Positions 43,502 to 54,055 are shown, counted from the first letter of the stretch. The stretch: 64,000 nt of DNA from VRUE01 sp963728835 (GCA_963728835.1 CAVSKZ010000001.1:124001-188000); one strand, 5' to 3'. Notes: generated by a model not told the origin, from the sequence alone. Translations and numbers: made by a program.

Positions 43502-44489
43502 CAGCCGAGCCTCCTCGCCAGCCGCTCGCGCCGCCTCGACGTCGAGCTCGGGCTCGAAGAGGAAGGGCAGGGTCTTGACCGGGGCCTCGACCCGGCGCCG
43601 CAGGCGGGCGAGCTGGGCGCGCTGCGAGCGGGCGCGGTTGTGCTCGGAGACGGCCGCCCGCGCTGCGGCACGCACGGAGCCGTTCTCGCCCCCGGCGAGC
43701 TCGGCGAGCCGCTCGGCCTCCTCCGTCGGAGAAGCGCTCCGGGTAGAGCCCGTTCATGTAGATGCGGTCGACGGCGACGCCGACCTCGTCGCGCAGGTCG
43801 CGCTCGAGCGCCGCCGACTCGTTGACCGGCATCTCCTCGGGCAGGGCGACGATCGCCACGCCGGTGTGCGCGTGGTCGGTGATCAGCCGGTCGAGCTGCT
43901 GGGCCTGGGAGTGGATCGGGCCGACGCGGGCGATCGCGGCGAAGGTGCGGGGCGTCTGCAGGAAGCCGATCCCGTGTCCGGTGGCGGGGGCGTCGACGAT
44001 CACCAGGTCGTACTTGCGCCCCTTCTTCACCTTGCGGTCGGGCTGGGCCAGCTCCCAGATCTTGCCGATCGTCACCAGCTCCTTGAGCCCCGGCGTGGCG
44101 GCGGCGAGGTAGCTGAAGATGCGGCTGCGGAAGAGCATGTCGCGCATCGCGCGGACCTTGAGCTGCAGCAGCACGTACTCGCGCATCGACTCGTCGGGGT
44201 CGATCGAGATCGACCAGAGGTTCTCCGCCATCTCGACCTCGTGGAAGCCGACTTCGGCGTGCTCGAAGATCCGCGAGGCGTTCTCCTGCGCGGATACCTC
44301 GCAGACGATCGTGCGCTTGCCTTCGGCGGCGGCGCGCAGGCCCAGCGCGACCGCGACCGTGGTCTTGCCGACGCCGCCCTTGCCGGTGACGAAGACCAGC
44401 CGCTTGTCGAGAAGTTCGGTTACCGGGTGATTCCTAGCAATTTCTCGGCTTGGCAGGAAAAGCGAGTGGCCATGCGAATACCCGCGCAA
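43501..44489 (-). CDS. ArsA/GET3-family ATPase, first of pair (BagA-like, frameshifted)
   Basis: An ATPase of about 310 residues with P-loop VTGKGGVGKTTVAVALG and the switch VIVDAPATGHGIGFLQTP, matching the Rv3679 half of the actinobacterial pair. Two +1 insertions lie near 43729 and 43531; correcting them gives LPFLFEPELDVEAAERLARRLG and a TGA overlapping the partner's ATG. The only start codon in frame is TTG at 44489, which collides with the divergent parA start; homologues would begin at VTELLDKR, where the codon is GTA (44421-44423), so the start is uncertain. Confidence 0.8.
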
Positions 44490-45622
44490 TGGGATTCCTG
44501 AGCCGCAAGAGCAAGTTCAAGCCAACGCCCGTCGACGAGCAGCATCCGATCGTGGAGGAGCTGGAGCGGATGGAGGAGGCGGTTCCCGAGCCTTCAGAGT
44601 CCGAACGGCGTCAGCCGGCGGGTCCTGTCGCTGCAGGGGACCCACCGCCCCCTGCGGTAGCTAAAGCTTCCTCGGGGGCGGTCCCCCCTACAGCGCCACC
44701 CGCCGGAGAGACGGTTGAGGTTGCCGAGCCCGCTGCCTCTGTGGCGCAAGCTGAGGTGGCTGAGGCTGGAGCCGGAGAGGTTTATGCCTCGGGATCTGCT
44801 GGCGCCTTCGAGGCATGAGGTTGTGGTTGAGCGGGCTGAGGCGGAGATGCCGGTCAAGCATGCTGAGGTGATCGCTTTCGCTAACCAGAAGGGCGGGGTC
44901 GCTAAGACGACCACTACTTTGAACCTCGCCGTGGCCTTTGCCGAGTCCGGGCACCGGGTGCTCTGCATCGATCTGGACCCGCAGGGGAACCTGACGATGA
45001 GCCAGGGGATCGACCCGGACAAGGTCGAGAAGAGCCTCTACGACGTGCTCGTCAACGACATGCCGATCTCGCGAGATCATCCAGAAGCGCGAGATCGACA
45101 TCGCCGTCGCCTCGATCGACCTGGCCGGGGCGGAGATCGCGATGAGCACCAAGATCGGCCGCGAGCGCTCGCTCGAGAAGGCGCTGAAGGAGGTCATCCG
45201 GCAACTACGACTTCGTCTGCATCGACACGCCGCCCAGCCTCGGCCTGCTGACGATCAACGCGCTGACCGCGGCGAACAAGGTGATCGTCCCGGTCCAGTG
45301 CGAGTATCTCTCGATGCGCGGGCTGGTCCAGCTCCAGAACACGCTGAAGATGATCCAGGAGAACCTCAACCCGGACGTGCGGATCGAGGGCATCCTGCCG
45401 ACCATGCTCGACACGCGCACCGTCCACGCCAAGGAGGCGGTGGAGATCCTCGAGGAGAACTTCGGCGAGCTCGTCTTCAAGTCGCGGATCCGCAAGGCGA
45501 TCAAGTTCGCCGAGGCGCCCGTGAAAGGCGCCAGCGTGCTCAAGTACGATTCCGCCAGTAGCGCCGCGAACTACTACCGGGAGTTGGCGAAGGAGGTTTT
45601 GGCGCATGAGTCGGCGGAATAA
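44489..45622 (+). CDS. parA: ParA-family chromosome partition ATPase with N-terminal extension (frameshifted)
   Basis: A protein of about 376 residues. The first 120 are a disordered extension beginning GFLSRKSKFKPTPVDEQHPIVEELE; the ATPase starts at AEVIAFANQKGGVAKTTTTL with the deviant Walker A KGGVAKTT, then CIDLDPQGNLT, FVCIDTPPSLGLLTINAL and VPVQCEYLSMRGL. Three +1 insertions (about 44814, 45075, 45204) split it. A palindromic insert lies in the extension at 44615-44706. It overlaps ftsZ by 17 bases, so segregation and division genes are coupled here. Confidence 0.85.
44615..44706. repeat. Palindromic insert in the parA linker
   Basis: Outer arms CCGGCGGGT (44615-44623) and ACCCGCCGG (44698-44706) enclose an inner 9-bp stem ACCGCCCCC/GGGGGCGGT (44644-44652 and 44674-44682) around a 21-base loop. 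That loop is the exact reverse complement of the loop in the hairpin at 57839. The ends, GCCGGCGGGTCCTGTCGC and CGCCACCCGCCGGAGA, recur in ftsZ. The frame stays open, encoding PAGPVA at one end and PPAG at the other. Confidence 0.8.
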
Positions 45623-47032
45623 GCGGGCGAGCATGCGGGAGGGGCCTCTTTCGGATCTTTTCCGGTCAACGTCTCGAGGACGAAGGGCGATCGGCCGGCG
45701 GGTCCTGTCGCGGGGCAGGACTCCTCGTCCTCGCAGGCTGCGGGCGAGGAGCCCAACCCCACGCCACCCGCCGGAGATGCGTCTTCGGCACATGGCGGAC
45801 CGGAGAGCTCCTCCCGCGAAGAGCTGCATTCGTCCGAGACTCCTCCCGAGAGGCTTAAGAGGGTCTTCTCCGAGGAGCCGCGAGCGGCGCAGAGAGATTG
45901 AGCCGGTGGTGGAAGCGCCTCGTTATGGGCGGGAGGAGCCGGAGTACGAGCCGCCTGGGAGTGGTGAGCCGCACCAGCCGGTGATCCGGGTGGTGGGCGT
46001 CGGCGGCGGCGGCGTCAACGCCGTCAACCGCATGGTCGAGGCCCGGATTCCCGGGGTCGAGTTCATGGCGGTCAACACCGATCTTCAGTCGCTGCAGCTC
46101 TGCATGGCCGACGTCACCGTCCACATCGGCGAAGAGCAGACGCGCGGCCTCGGCGCCGGCGCCGACCCCGAGCTCGGCCACCGTTCCGCCTTCGAGGAGC
46201 AGGACAAGATCAAGCGCCTGCTGAAGGGCTCCGACATGGTCTTCGTCGCCGCCGGCGCCGGCGGCGGCACCGGCACGGGCGCCGCCCCGGTCATCGCCCG
46301 CCTCGCCCGCGAGGTCGGCGCGCTCACCGTCGGCATCGTCACCAAGCCGTTCAGCTTCGAGGGCAGTCGCCGCGGCAACCAGGCCAGCAAGGGCATCGAG
46401 GAACTGGCGGCCGAGGTCGACACCCTGATCGTCGTCCCCAACGACCGCCTGCTCGAGGTGCTCGACCAGCAGACCTCGATGGTCGAGGCCTTCCAGGTCG
46501 CCGACGACGTCCTGCGCCAGGGCGTGCAGGGCGTCTCCGACCTCGTCACCCTCCCCGCCGTGATCAACCTCGACTTCGCCGACGTGCGCACGATCATGTC
46601 CGAAGCCGGCCGGGCGCTGCTCGGCATCGGCATGGGCCACGGCAACGAGCCGGGCGATGCTGGCGGCCGAAAAAGCGATTTCCTCGCCCCTGCTCGAGAC
46701 CTCGATGGAGGGCGCGCGGGCGATCCTGCTCTCGATCACCGGCGGCGCCGACCTCTCGCTGGTCGAGGTCAGCGAGGCGGCGAAGCTGGTCGGCGAGGCG
46801 GCCCACCCCGACGCCAACATCATCTTCGGCGCCAACGTCGACGAGGAGCTCAAGCGACCAGGTCTGGGTGACCGTCGTCGCGACCCGCTTCGACGGCCGC
46901 GCGGCGCCGAGGCGGAACGTCGCCGAGCCGACGATCCGCCGCACGGCGGACAGCGGCCGAGGCCGCCCGCCGCGCTCCGAGAAGGCCGGCGAGCTCGGCG
47001 CACTCGACGTCCCAGAGTTCCTCCCCGGCTAG
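45606..47032 (+). CDS. ftsZ: Cell division GTPase FtsZ with long N-terminal extension (frameshifted)
   Basis: A protein of about 473 residues. The GTPase core begins VIRVVGVGGGGVNAVNRM near residue 123 and has the tubulin loop GAGGGTGTGAAP, the SFEGSRRGNQASKGI region and the T7 loop INLDFADVRTIM. The C-terminal peptide is LDVPEFLPG. About 120 residues precede the core: RASMREGPLSDLFRSTS, an acidic linker and TPPERLKRVFSEEP. Five +1 insertions (about 45674, 45688, 45888, 46655, 46855) are needed to join the parts. A palindromic insert sits in the linker at 45695-45774. No other ftsZ is present here, so the breaks are unlikely to be true mutations. Confidence 0.9.
45695..45774. repeat. Palindromic insert in the ftsZ linker
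   Basis: Outer arms CCGGCGGGT (45695-45703) and ACCCGCCGG (45766-45774) match those of the parA insert, and the flanking 18 and 16 bases are identical. The interior differs but again folds back (CTCCTCG with CGAGGAG). It encodes PAGPVA at the start and PPAG at the end, the same frame and ends as in parA. Confidence 0.8.
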
Positions 47033-47046
47033 CCGAGGCCACACCA

Positions 47047-48552
47047 TTGAGCGGGGTCGTCGCCGCGGGCCATCCGCTCACCGCCGAGGCGGGAGCCGAC
47101 GTCCTGCGCGCGGGCGGCAACGCGGTCGACGCGGCGGTCTGCGCCGTGCTCGCGTCCTTCGCCGCCGAGAGCCCCCTGACCGGCTTCGGCGCCGGCGGCT
47201 TCATGATGGTCCACCGCGGCGAGGAGACCGTGCTGCTCGACTTCTTCGTCGCCGCCCCCGGTGCGGAGGGGATCGAGCGGGGGGCGGAGCTGGTTCCGGT
47301 TCCCGTCCACTTCGATGCCGAGACGGTGCAGACGTTCTACGTCGGGCCGGCCTCCTGCGGCGTGCCGGGGACGGCAGCGGGGCTCGAGCAGGCCCTGGCT
47401 CGATTCGGCACGGTCCCGCTGGCCGAGCTCGTCAAGCCCGCGGTGCGGCTCGCCAGCGAGGGCGCGCCGGTCAACGCCGAGCAGGCCTACATCCTCGACA
47501 TCCTGGAGCCGATCCACGCCCGGCTCGAGGGAACGCGCGAGCTCTACGCGCCGGCGGGGAGGACCCTGCGCGAGGGCGATCTCTTCCGCTTCGCGGAGCT
47601 TGCCGAGGCGCTCGAACGCTTCGCCGCCGAGGGCGCGGCAACCTTCTACCGCGGCGAGGTCGCGGCGGCACTGAGCGACTTCGTGGTCGAGCACGGCGGC
47701 ACGCTCGGGCCGGGGGACCTGGCCGGCTACGAGGCGATCGAGCGCCGGCCGATACGCGCCGCCTTCCGCGGCGCCGAGGTGCTGACCAACCCGCCGCCCT
47801 CCTCGGGCGGCATCCTGATCGCCTACTGCCTCGGCCTGCTCGAGCGGCTGGGGGAGCGCAGCGGGCCCGAGCAGCTCGTCGCCGCGATGGGCGCCGCCAA
47901 CGACGCCCGCGGCGAGGCCTTCGCCGAGGCTCTGTACGGGGAGGGGCTGGAGGCGAGCCTGCTCGAGCCCGGCGGCCTCGACCTCGCGGCCGGGGACCTG
48001 CTCGGCTCGACCACCCACATCTCGGTCCTGGACGGCGACGGGATGTGCGCCAGCGTCACCTGCTCCAACGGCTCGGGCTCGGGCGTGCTCGTTCCCGGCA
48101 CCGGCGTGATCCTCAACAACATGCTGGGCGAGGAGGACCTCAACCCGCTCGGGTTCCACGCGATCGCCCCCGGCCGCCGCGTTCCCTCGATGATGGCCCC
48201 GACCGTGGTCCTGCGCGACGGCGAGATCGAGCTCGGGCTCGGCAGCGCCGGCTCGAACCGGATCCGCTCGGCGATCCTGCAGACGATCGTGCGCGCGGTC
48301 GAGCAGGGGATGGCGGCCGAGGAGGCGGTACGGGCGCCGCGCCTGCATTACGAGGCCGGCGTCGTCCAGGCCGAGCCCGGGATCGAGGAGGGGGCCCTGG
48401 GCCGGATCGAGGCCCGCGGTGTGCCGGTCCTGCGCCGCCCGGCGATCAACCTCTTCTTCGGCGGCGTGCAGGCGGTGGCTCGCGAGCGCGTTACGGGTGT
48501 GCTGAGCGGCGGCGGCGACCCGCGTCGCGGCGGTAGCGTGGCGATCGCATGA
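47047..48552 (+). CDS. ggt: Gamma-glutamyltransferase family protein
   Basis: A 501-residue Ntn-hydrolase. It begins at TTG 47047 with SGVVAAGHPLTAEAGADVLRAGGNAVDAAV, the usual N-terminal block. The autocatalytic cleavage site is GSTTHISVLDGDGMCASVT (nucleophile the second Thr), followed by NNMLGEEDLNP and the substrate loop PGRRVPSMMAPTVV. There is no signal peptide, so it would act in the cytoplasm, unlike periplasmic Ggt. It may process glutathione-like or gamma-glutamyl compounds, possibly linked to the ergothioneine pathway. Its stop overlaps the cyclase ATG. Confidence 0.88.
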   Translation: MSGVVAAGHPLTAEAGADVLRAGGNAVDAAVCAVLASFAAESPLTGFGAGGFMMVHRGEETVLLDFFVAAPGAEGIERGAELVPVPVHFDAETVQTFYVGPASCGVPGTAAGLEQALARFGTVPLAELVKPAVRLASEGAPVNAEQAYILDILEPIHARLEGTRELYAPAGRTLREGDLFRFAELAEALERFAAEGAATFYRGEVAAALSDFVVEHGGTLGPGDLAGYEAIERRPIRAAFRGAEVLTNPPPSSGGILIAYCLGLLERLGERSGPEQLVAAMGAANDARGEAFAEALYGEGLEASLLEPGGLDLAAGDLLGSTTHISVLDGDGMCASVTCSNGSGSGVLVPGTGVILNNMLGEEDLNPLGFHAIAPGRRVPSMMAPTVVLRDGEIELGLGSAGSNRIRSAILQTIVRAVEQGMAAEEAVRAPRLHYEAGVVQAEPGIEEGALGRIEARGVPVLRRPAINLFFGGVQAVARERVTGVLSGGGDPRRGGSVAIA

Positions 48553-49659
48553 TCGATTTCGAGGCAGAGGGGCTGCTCGACGGCCTCGACGGCGAGGCTC
48601 GCACGGCACGCTTCGATCTGCTGGAGCGGCTCGCCGGCGAAGGGGTGCCGCTGGAGGAGTTGCGCGAAGCCGTTGCCGCCGGCCGCCTCACCCTGCTGCC
48701 GGTCGAGCGGGGGATCGCCGGCGACGGCCCCCGCTACACGCCTCGGGAGATCGCCGAGATCTCCGAAGCCGACCTCGACCTCCTGCAGCGTGCCAGCGCG
48801 GCCCTGGGGCTGCCCTATCCCGATCCCGACGAGCGGGGGCTGAACGAGGCCGACCTCGACGCCGCCCGCCGGGTCAAGGCCTTCCTCGACGCCGGCCTGC
48901 CGGAGGACGGGATCATCCAGGTGGCGCGGACGATCGGCATGGGGACGGCGCGGATCGCCGAGGCGAACCGCGAGCTGATCCGTGCGGACCCTGATGCAGC
49001 CGGGCGATACCGAGCGCGACCTGGCTCTGCGCTTCGCCGCCGCCGCCGAGCACATGCTGCCGATCTTCGAGCCGACCCTGCTCTACGCTCAGCGCGCCCA
49101 CCTGCTCGAGCAGATCCGCCGCGACGTGATCGGCACCGCCGACCTCGCCTCGGGCGAGCTGGGTGCCACGGCCGAGGTCTCGGTCTGCTTCGCCGACCTG
49201 GTCGGCTTCACCAAGCTCGGCGAGGAGATCGCGCCGGAAGAGCTCGGCCTCGTCGCCGGCCGGCTCGAGGAGATGGCGAGCGCGGTGGCCGAGCCGCCGG
49301 TGCGCCTGGTGAAGACGATCGGCGACGCGGCGATGCTGGTCTCGCCCGATGCCGAGGCGATGACCGACGCGGCGCTGCGCCTGGTCGAGGCCTCCGAGGA
49401 GGAGGGCGAGGAGTTCCCGAGCCTGCGGGCCGGAATCGCCCGCGGCCACGCGCTCGCCCAGACCGGCGACTACTACGGCCGCCCGGTAAACCTCGCCAGC
49501 CGCATCACCGGCATCGCCAAGCCGGGCAGCGTCCTCGTCGACCGCGATGCAAGGGACGCGGCCCCCGACGCCTTCGAGTACTCCTTCGCCGGCGAGCGCC
49601 GCCTCAAGGGCTTCGAATCCCGCTGCAAGCTCTACCGCGTGCGCCGCGGCGAGCCCTAA
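48549..49659 (+). CDS. Class III adenylate cyclase, Rv1264-like (frameshifted)
   Basis: A cyclase of about 369 residues. The N-terminal regulatory domain (YTPREIAEISEADLDLLQRASAALGLPYPDPDE) matches the pH-sensing domain of mycobacterial Rv1264. The catalytic domain starts at VSVCFADLVGFTKLGEEI with the metal Asp, then KTIGDAAMLVS with the second Asp and YYGRPVNLASRI near the end. A +1 insertion near 48982 splits the two domains. It is coupled to the upstream transferase gene by ATGA overlap. Confidence 0.85.
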
Positions 49660-49724
49660 CAGGGGCGAGAATCGCTCGTTGAAGCCTTATAGGGGTTACC
49701 GCCCGGAAAACCCTTCAATGAACC

Positions 49725-50643
49725 TCAGGCCGGCTTGCGGCCGGAGGCGAGCAGGTTGTAGAAGAGCTCGGCGGGGAGGTGGGGCTCGAGCAGGCGGCTG
49801 TCGACCTTCTGCAGGGCGAGGTAGCTGCGGAAGGCGAAGCTGCGCCACTTCCAGGAGATCGATTCGGGCTCGGCGCTGGACTCGACCGTGCGCAGGCCCC
49901 AGCCCCAGGCGTTGGCGAGGAGCTCCTCGCCGCCGACGTGGCGGTCCTCGAAGCCGGCGTCGCGCAGCAGGCGGCGCAGGTCGGCGGGGGCGAAGGCGTG
50001 GACGTCGACCTCGCCCTCGAGGCGTGGCCGTCGGACTGCTCGGCCTCCGCGACCGCACGGGGTTGCGCCTGGATCAGGCGCCGCCACGCCGGGGCGACGA
50101 ACAGACCGGCCCGCTTCGGCAGCGCGGCGAGGCGGTCGCCGTAGCGGGAGGGCTCGCCGGCGAAGGCGATCGCCCCGCCCGGGCGCAGCACGCGGCGGAA
50201 TTCGGCGAAGGCCTTCTCGAGGTCGGGGATGTGGTGCAGGACGGCGTGGCCGAAGACGAGGTCGAAGCTCTCGTCCTCGAAGGGCAGCTCCTCGGCCTCG
50301 GTCTCGACCGTCTCGACCTCCAGCCCGAGCCCCTCCGCGGTCGTCGCCAGGCGCTTCAGCATGCCGGGGGAGATGTCGGTCGCGGTGAGGCGCTCGATCA
50401 CGCCGAGCTGCAGCAGGTTGAGCGAGAAGTAGCCGGTGCCGGAGCCGATCTCGAGGCCGTCGCCGAAGCTCTGGCCGTCGCGCCCGCCCAGCGCCTTGAG
50501 CCAGCTTCTGCGCGCACCTGCTCCTGGCCGGTGTCGCCGAAGTCGATGCCCCACTTGGCGTCGTATTCGTGGGCGGCCGCGTCGTGGTAGCGGGTGTTGA
50601 CGTCCTTGATGTGCTCCGGCGTGGCGGTGGGGGAGGCGGGCAT
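49725..50643 (-). CDS. SAM-dependent methyltransferase (frameshifted)
   Basis: A class I methyltransferase of about 305 residues. It starts HIKDVNTRYHDAAAHEYDAKWGIDFGD, has the SAM motif GLEIGSGTGYFSLNLLQLG, ATDISPGMLKRL, and motif FDLVFGHAVLHHIPDLEKAF. Frame shifts near 50505 and 50035 each equal a one-base loss or two gains. It lies divergent from the methyltransferase-GH57-GT4 operon, the place of Rv3037c-type enzymes in the mycobacterial MGLP locus. Methylation of a glucan is a reasonable guess, not a demonstrated one. Confidence 0.8.
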
Positions 50644-51461
50644 GGCGCGGAACTCTACGCGGAACGCAATCACGGTCGCCCCCAGTACCGTCCCGCCGAG
50701 GCGCGAGTACGTCCAGGAAAACCAGCCCGAGGGGGTGCCGCCGCTGCCGCTGACCGGCGAGCGCACGCTGCCCGACGTGCCCGAGGAGAACTACTGGTAC
50801 CGGCGCCACCTGGTCGTCTACGAGTGGATCGCGGCGCGGGTCGCGGGCCAGCGGGTGGTCGACATGGCCTGCGGCGAGGGCTACGGCTCCGACGTGCTCG
50901 CCGGCGCGGCGGCGAGCGTGGTCGGCGTCGACGCCAACCCCGAGGCGCACGAGCACGCCCGCCTGCGCTACGTGCGGCCCAACCTGCGCTTCGAGCGCGA
51001 CCTGGTCGAGAGCTTCTCCGAGCCCTGCGACGCGGTCGTCTTCCTGCAGACGATCGAGCACGTGCAGGACGCCGGTGCGATCCTCGAGCACTTCAAGTCG
51101 ATGCTCGACCCGGGCGGCGTCGCCTACGTCTCGACCCCCAACCTGCTGACCCTGGCGCCGCCCGGGCGCCGAGAAGTCCGACAACCCCTGGCACGTGCAC
51201 GAGTACCGGGCCGAGGAGTTCCGCCGGCTCTGCGAGAGCCACTTCCCGCGGGTCGAGCTGTTCGGTCTCTTCCACGCCCGCAAGCTGCGCGCGCACGAGA
51301 TCGCGATCAAGCTCGGCTGGGACCACGTCCACAAGGCGCTGCGCCTGACCAAGCCGTTCTACGACCGCTTCACCCCGGCGATCGCGGCCTCCGACTTCGA
51401 GCTTCGCCAGGGCGATCTCGACCGCGCCCTGGATTTCCTCGCCGTCTGCCATGCCCCCTGA
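50642..51461 (+). CDS. SAM-dependent methyltransferase, Rv3030-like (frameshifted)
   Basis: A methyltransferase of about 272 residues. SAM motif I is VVDMACGEGYGSDVLAG, motif II VVGVDANPEAHEHAR, then FLQTIEHVQDAGAILEHFK. One +1 insertion near 51170 precedes SDNPWHVHEYRAEEFRRL. It is followed, with overlaps, by GH57 and GT4 genes in the same order as Rv3030-Rv3031-Rv3032. The ATG at 50642 overlaps the divergent gene's ATG within CATG; a later start is likely for one of them. Confidence 0.8.
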
Positions 51462-52862
51462 GGGCAGCGCCGGCGACCTCGCGATCGTCCTGCACTCCCA
51501 CATGCCCTACGTGGAGGGCTTCGGGACCTACCCCTTCGGCGAGGAGTGGCTGTTCGACGCGGTGATCCGCTCCTACCTGCCGGTGCTGGAGGTGGCCGAG
51601 CAGCTGACGATGACCGTGACGCCGGTGCTGGCGGACCAGCTGGAGGACGCCGGGGTCGCCGAGAGCGCTGCGCCGGTTCCTGGTCGAGTGGCGGATCGGG
51701 GCGGCGGAGCGGGACGCGCCGGAAGTGCCGGCCGAGTGCCGGGACGCCTGCGAGGCGGAGCTGGCCCGCTACCGGCACGCGCTCGAGCTGCTCGACGGGC
51801 CGGGGGGGACCCGCTGCGCGCGTTTCAGCGCGCGGTCGGGGAGGGCCGTGTCGCGCTTGCGGCCTCCTCGGCGACCCACGCGGTGCTGCCGCTGCTGGCG
51901 ACCCGGGAGGGGTTGCGGCTGCAGCTCGACGCCGGCATCCGCTCGCACCGGCGGCGCTTCGGCTGGGACGGCGGCTTCTGGCTGCCCGAGTGCGCCTACG
52001 CGCCGGGCTCGAGTGGCGCCTGGCGGAGCAGGGGGTGCGCTGGTTCTGCGTCGACCAGAGCGCCCACCGCGGGTCCCTGGACGCGCTGGCGCCCGTCGCC
52101 ACCGAGGCGGGGCCGGTGGCGCTGCCGATCGACTGGGAGGCGATCCAGTGGCTCTGGTCGCTCGAGGGCTACCCCTCCGATCCCGCCCACGCCCAGTTCG
52201 CCGGCAAATCGCTGCGCGGCGTGCGGATCTGGAAGGTCGGCGGCGGCGGCTACGACCCGGCCGCCGGCGAGGCGGCGGCGCGCCGCCAGGCGGGCGAGTT
52301 CCTCGCCGCCGCCGCCGCGCGCCTGCGCGAGTTCGCCGATCGCGCGGCCGCCGCGGCCTGCTCGTCTTCGCGATCGACACCGAGCTGCTCGGCCACTGGT
52401 GGTCGGAGGGCGCGATCTGGCTGCGCGAGGTGCTCGCCGGCGCCGCCGCCGCGGGGGTGCGCCTGCTCACCGTTCCCGAGGCGCTCGCCGAGCACGAGCC
52501 GGTCGAGCGGCCGCTTGCCGCGTCGACCTGGGGCGAGGACAAGGACCTGAGCACCTGGGACTCGCCGGCGGTCGCCGACCTCGCCTGGGGGGCGCGGCGG
52601 CTGGAGCTGCGGCTGCTGCGGGCGCTCGCCGCGGGGCTGCGCGGCAGACGCCGCGATCCGGGCGGCGCGCGAGCTGCTGGCGGCGCAGGCGAGCGACTGG
52701 GCCTTCCTCGACAAGCGCGGCCAGGCAGGGGACTACGCCTTCCAGCGGGCGATATTCCACTCCGAAGCGGCCCTGGAGGCCATAGACTCCCCGGCCATCT
52801 CCGACCCGCGCATGCGCGCACTCGCCCCGGACCTGAGCCTCTCGCCGCTCCTCCAACCGTGA
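51451..52862 (+). CDS. GH57 1,4-alpha-glucan branching enzyme, Rv3031-like (frameshifted)
   Basis: A GH57 protein of about 470 residues. It begins LAIVLHSHMPYVEGFGTYPFGEEWL, with the nucleophile Glu in GGFWLPECAY and the acid/base Asp in FAIDTELLGHWWSEG, the catalytic set of bacterial GH57 branching enzymes. Five indels (about 51667, 51805, 52003, 52356, 52645) scatter it; two equal +1 and three equal a lost base in G/C runs. The last stretch (LLAAQASDWAFLDKRGQAGDYA) is the family's helical C-domain. Stop overlaps the GT4 start (GTGA). Confidence 0.85.
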
Positions 52863-54055
52863 CCCGCGTCCTGATCCTCTCCTGGGAGTACCCGCCGCTG
52901 ATCGAGGGCGGGCTGGCGCGCCACGTGCGCAAGCTCTCCGAGGCGCTGGTCGATCGCGACGTCGAGGTCCACGTGCTCACCCGCGGCGGCGAGGAGTCGC
53001 CGGCCGAGGAGCGCAGCGGCGGCGTCTTCATCCACCGCATCCGCGAGCCGAAGCGGCCGACCGACCTGGGCGAGTTCGTCGCCTGGGTCGAGCGGATGAA
53101 CTCCGACATGCTCGCCGCCGGGGTCGAGCTCGGCGACCGCTACAGCTTCGACCTCGTCCACGGTCACGACTGGCTGGTCGCCAACGCCTGCGACCACCTC
53201 GCCAAGCGCTTCGACGCGCCGCTGGTGACGACGATCCACGCCACCGAGCACGGCCGCCACCAGGGCTGGGTCGACAAGCACCCCCAGACCTACATCCACG
53301 GGGTCGAGCGCTGGATCACCAACCGCTCCGACCGGGTGATCGCCTGCTCCCACTACATGCGCGAGCAGATCGCCGACATCTTCGGCGTCGAGGAGGAGCG
53401 GGTCTCGGTGATCCCCAACGGGATCGATCCCGACGACCTGCAGCCGCAGGACCCCGAGGAGCTGACGCGGCTGCGCTCGGAGTTCGCCGCCCCCGAGGAG
53501 AAGCTGGTGCTGCTGATCGGCCGCCTCGTCTACGAGAAGGGCTTCCAGCTCGCCCTGGAGGCGATGCCGCGGCTGATCGAGGAGGTGCCGGGGACGCGCT
53601 TCCTGATCGCCGGCTCGGGCACCCACGAGGCCGAGCTGCACAAGCAGGCCGAGGAGCTGGGGCTGATGGAGCACGGCACCTTCCTCGGCTGGATCGGCGA
53701 CGACGTGCTGCACTCGCTCTACCGGATCGCCGACCTGACCGTGGTCCCCTCGATCTACGAGCCCTTCGGCCTCGTCGCGCTGGAGGCGATGGCCACCGGC
53801 TGCCCCTGCATCGTCGCCGACACCGGCGGCCTGCGCGAGGTCGTCCCGCACGAGGAGGCCGGCCTGCGCTTCCGCGCCCACGATCCCGAAGCGCTGGCCG
53901 AGGTCGCGATCCGCGTCCTCTCCGACGACGAGCTTGGCCGCAGCCTCGTCGCCGAAGCCTACGAGCACCTGCGCCGCTTCGACTGGGGCGACGTCGCCGA
54001 GCAGACGGCGTCCGTCTACGCCGACCTGGCCGGCGCCAAGCTCGGCCCGGCCTGA
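52859..54055 (+). CDS. GT4 glycosyltransferase, Rv3032-like
   Basis: A 398-residue GT-B glycosyltransferase, intact. It starts TRVLILSWEYPPLIEGGLARHV, with the glycogen-synthase-like KTGG-equivalent IEGGL, HGHDWL, the linker IPNGIDPDDL, and the donor site EPFGLVALEAMATGCPCIVADTGGL. It should extend an alpha-1,4-glucan chain. With the GH57 and methyltransferase genes it mirrors the mycobacterial MGLP synthesis genes. GTG 52859 is fixed by the overlap. Confidence 0.92.
   Translation: MTRVLILSWEYPPLIEGGLARHVRKLSEALVDRDVEVHVLTRGGEESPAEERSGGVFIHRIREPKRPTDLGEFVAWVERMNSDMLAAGVELGDRYSFDLVHGHDWLVANACDHLAKRFDAPLVTTIHATEHGRHQGWVDKHPQTYIHGVERWITNRSDRVIACSHYMREQIADIFGVEEERVSVIPNGIDPDDLQPQDPEELTRLRSEFAAPEEKLVLLIGRLVYEKGFQLALEAMPRLIEEVPGTRFLIAGSGTHEAELHKQAEELGLMEHGTFLGWIGDDVLHSLYRIADLTVVPSIYEPFGLVALEAMATGCPCIVADTGGLREVVPHEEAGLRFRAHDPEALAEVAIRVLSDDELGRSLVAEAYEHLRRFDWGDVAEQTASVYADLAGAKLGPA

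Noticed and set aside
45606..47032. Programmed frameshifting in ftsZ and parA
   Set aside because: No slippery heptamer, internal Shine-Dalgarno or downstream structure is shared by the sites, and many unrelated genes show the same kind of break. Sequence error explains them better.
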